Positions 6,121-6,386 of a DNA stretch of 6,386 bases are shown here, one piece after another. Under the pieces are notes generated by a model that saw only the letters and a list, made by a program, of their open reading frames with translations, ran no database searches and was not told where the DNA came from. Numbering within the stretch: the first letter of the stretch is position 1; each line of letters starts with the position of its first letter. Source of the DNA: Candidatus Peregrinibacteria bacterium (lineage in GTDB: Bacteria; Patescibacteriota; Gracilibacteria; UM-FILTER-43-11); the NCBI GenBank assembly GCA_016220125.1, contig JACRIF010000136.1:1-6386 (forward strand), in the 5' to 3' direction. Both the position numbers and the translations under genes were made by a program.

Positions 6121-6159
6121 TGGATAAGCATTCTAATCGGTTTTTCCGCTTGGATAAGC
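6121..6159 (+). repeat. Paired 9-bp direct repeat TGGATAAGC upstream of the HU promoter
   Basis: TGGATAAGC occurs at 6121-6129 and again at 6151-6159, a 30-bp period or about three helical turns, ending 10 bp before the HU -35 box. Each includes GGATAA, the core of an inverted DnaA box (consensus TGTGGATAA). The first site reads CGTGGATAA, one mismatch, and the second CTTGGATAA, two mismatches. Equal orientation and helical phasing suggest a protein-binding pair, by inference only. Confidence 0.5.
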
Positions 6160-6168
6160 GAAAAATCC

Positions 6169-6197
6169 TTGCCACCATTTGAATGCCCCAGTATACT
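6169..6197 (+). promoter_or_regulatory. Sigma70-type promoter of the HU gene
   Basis: The -35 box TTGCCA (6169-6174) and -10 box TATACT (6192-6197) are separated by 17 bp. The predicted start near 6204 gives a leader of about 25 nt that is A/T-rich and has no Shine-Dalgarno. Confidence 0.82.
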
Positions 6198-6228
6198 CCG
6201 ATGCGTTTTATCAATAATTTTCGCAATT

Positions 6229-6386
6229 ATGACCAAACAAGATCTCATCGCTTCCATCGCGGCCGCGGCTGGCATCACCAAAAAGACAGCCTCGCTCTCG
6301 TTGGACGCTATTTTGGATGCGGTCACCAAGGAGTTGAAGAAGGGGACGAACATCACCATCACCGGATTCGGCACGTTCCGTGTCAG
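6229..6386 (+). CDS. hup: HU-family DNA-binding protein, N-terminal 52 residues, 3' end outside window
   Basis: Small histone-like protein that binds DNA as a dimer, bending and compacting it. I translated from the ATG at 6229: MTKQDLIASIAAAAGITKKTASLSL and onward to NITITGFGTFRV at the edge. The N-terminal helix-turn-helix dimerisation region (about 1-40) and the signature GFGTF (46-50) are visible; the DNA-binding beta arm, with its usual proline-tipped loop, lies beyond the window. The family usually has about 90 residues. It could be HU or its close relative IHF; the N-terminus MTKQDLI...AGITKKTA and single-gene context favour HU. It has a clear promoter 32 bp upstream and is divergent from topA, another gene that affects DNA supercoiling. 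Confidence 0.94.
   Translation, partial: MTKQDLIASIAAAAGITKKTASLSLDAILDAVTKELKKGTNITITGFGTFRV

Larger units (their letters stand above)
5911..6228. other. Divergent topA / HU intergenic region
   Basis: This AT-rich stretch separates two divergent genes and holds no credible gene. An open frame crossing it on the minus strand (6374-5958) is mostly antisense to the HU gene. From left to right it contains the topA leader with its heptamer array, a weak candidate topA promoter, two TGGATAAGC repeats 30 bp apart, a small hairpin at 6139-6167 and the HU promoter. In 5990-6085 I see nothing recognisable. Confidence 0.7.

Noticed and set aside
5958..6374. 138-codon minus-strand open frame between topA and the window end
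   Set aside because: Its first half is antisense to the HU gene and the rest crosses the HU promoter and repeats; no family resemblance.

Overview
The window is a stretch of bacterial chromosome with housekeeping genes. Coding parts are moderately GC-rich and intergenic parts are clearly AT-rich. On the minus strand, in order of transcription, lie topA (DNA topoisomerase I), a membrane-anchored DUF3352-like protein, groES and groEL. groEL runs off the left edge. On the plus strand, divergent from topA, the first 52 codons of an HU-type DNA-binding protein gene run off the right edge. No transposase, phage gene, CRISPR array or RNA gene was seen.

Regulation is unusually readable. groES has a sigma70-type promoter whose predicted start lies at a near-perfect CIRCE operator, so HrcA control of groES-groEL is expected. 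topA ends in a rho-independent terminator. The DUF3352-like gene has an extended -10 promoter (TGATATAAT) behind a 60-bp imperfect palindrome. The HU gene has a good -35/-10 pair with 17-bp spacing. None of the five starts has a recognisable Shine-Dalgarno sequence; the leaders are mostly A/T-rich.

The most surprising point is groES. It has an in-frame TAG at codon 77, yet 20 more codons of recognisable GroES C-terminus follow in the same frame before a second TAG at codon 98, the normal GroES length. The gene is therefore truncated by one base change, read through, or mis-sequenced. The groES 3' end is also built into a 12-bp tandem repeat. Part of that repeat pairs with sequence near groEL to form a roughly 20-bp hairpin between the two genes.

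A second repeat family, a TAAGCNN heptamer, sits at both ends of topA, and the topA stop codon belongs to it. I found no clear new multi-gene system. The unusual content is in groES and in the intergenic repeats and palindromes.

The organism cannot be named from this window. A TopA with four C-terminal zinc ribbons, a DUF3352-like protein, leaders without Shine-Dalgarno and CIRCE control would fit a candidate-phylum bacterium such as a member of Patescibacteria, but this is a low-confidence guess. There is no sign of UGA recoding: topA, the DUF3352-like gene and the visible groEL are open under the standard code.
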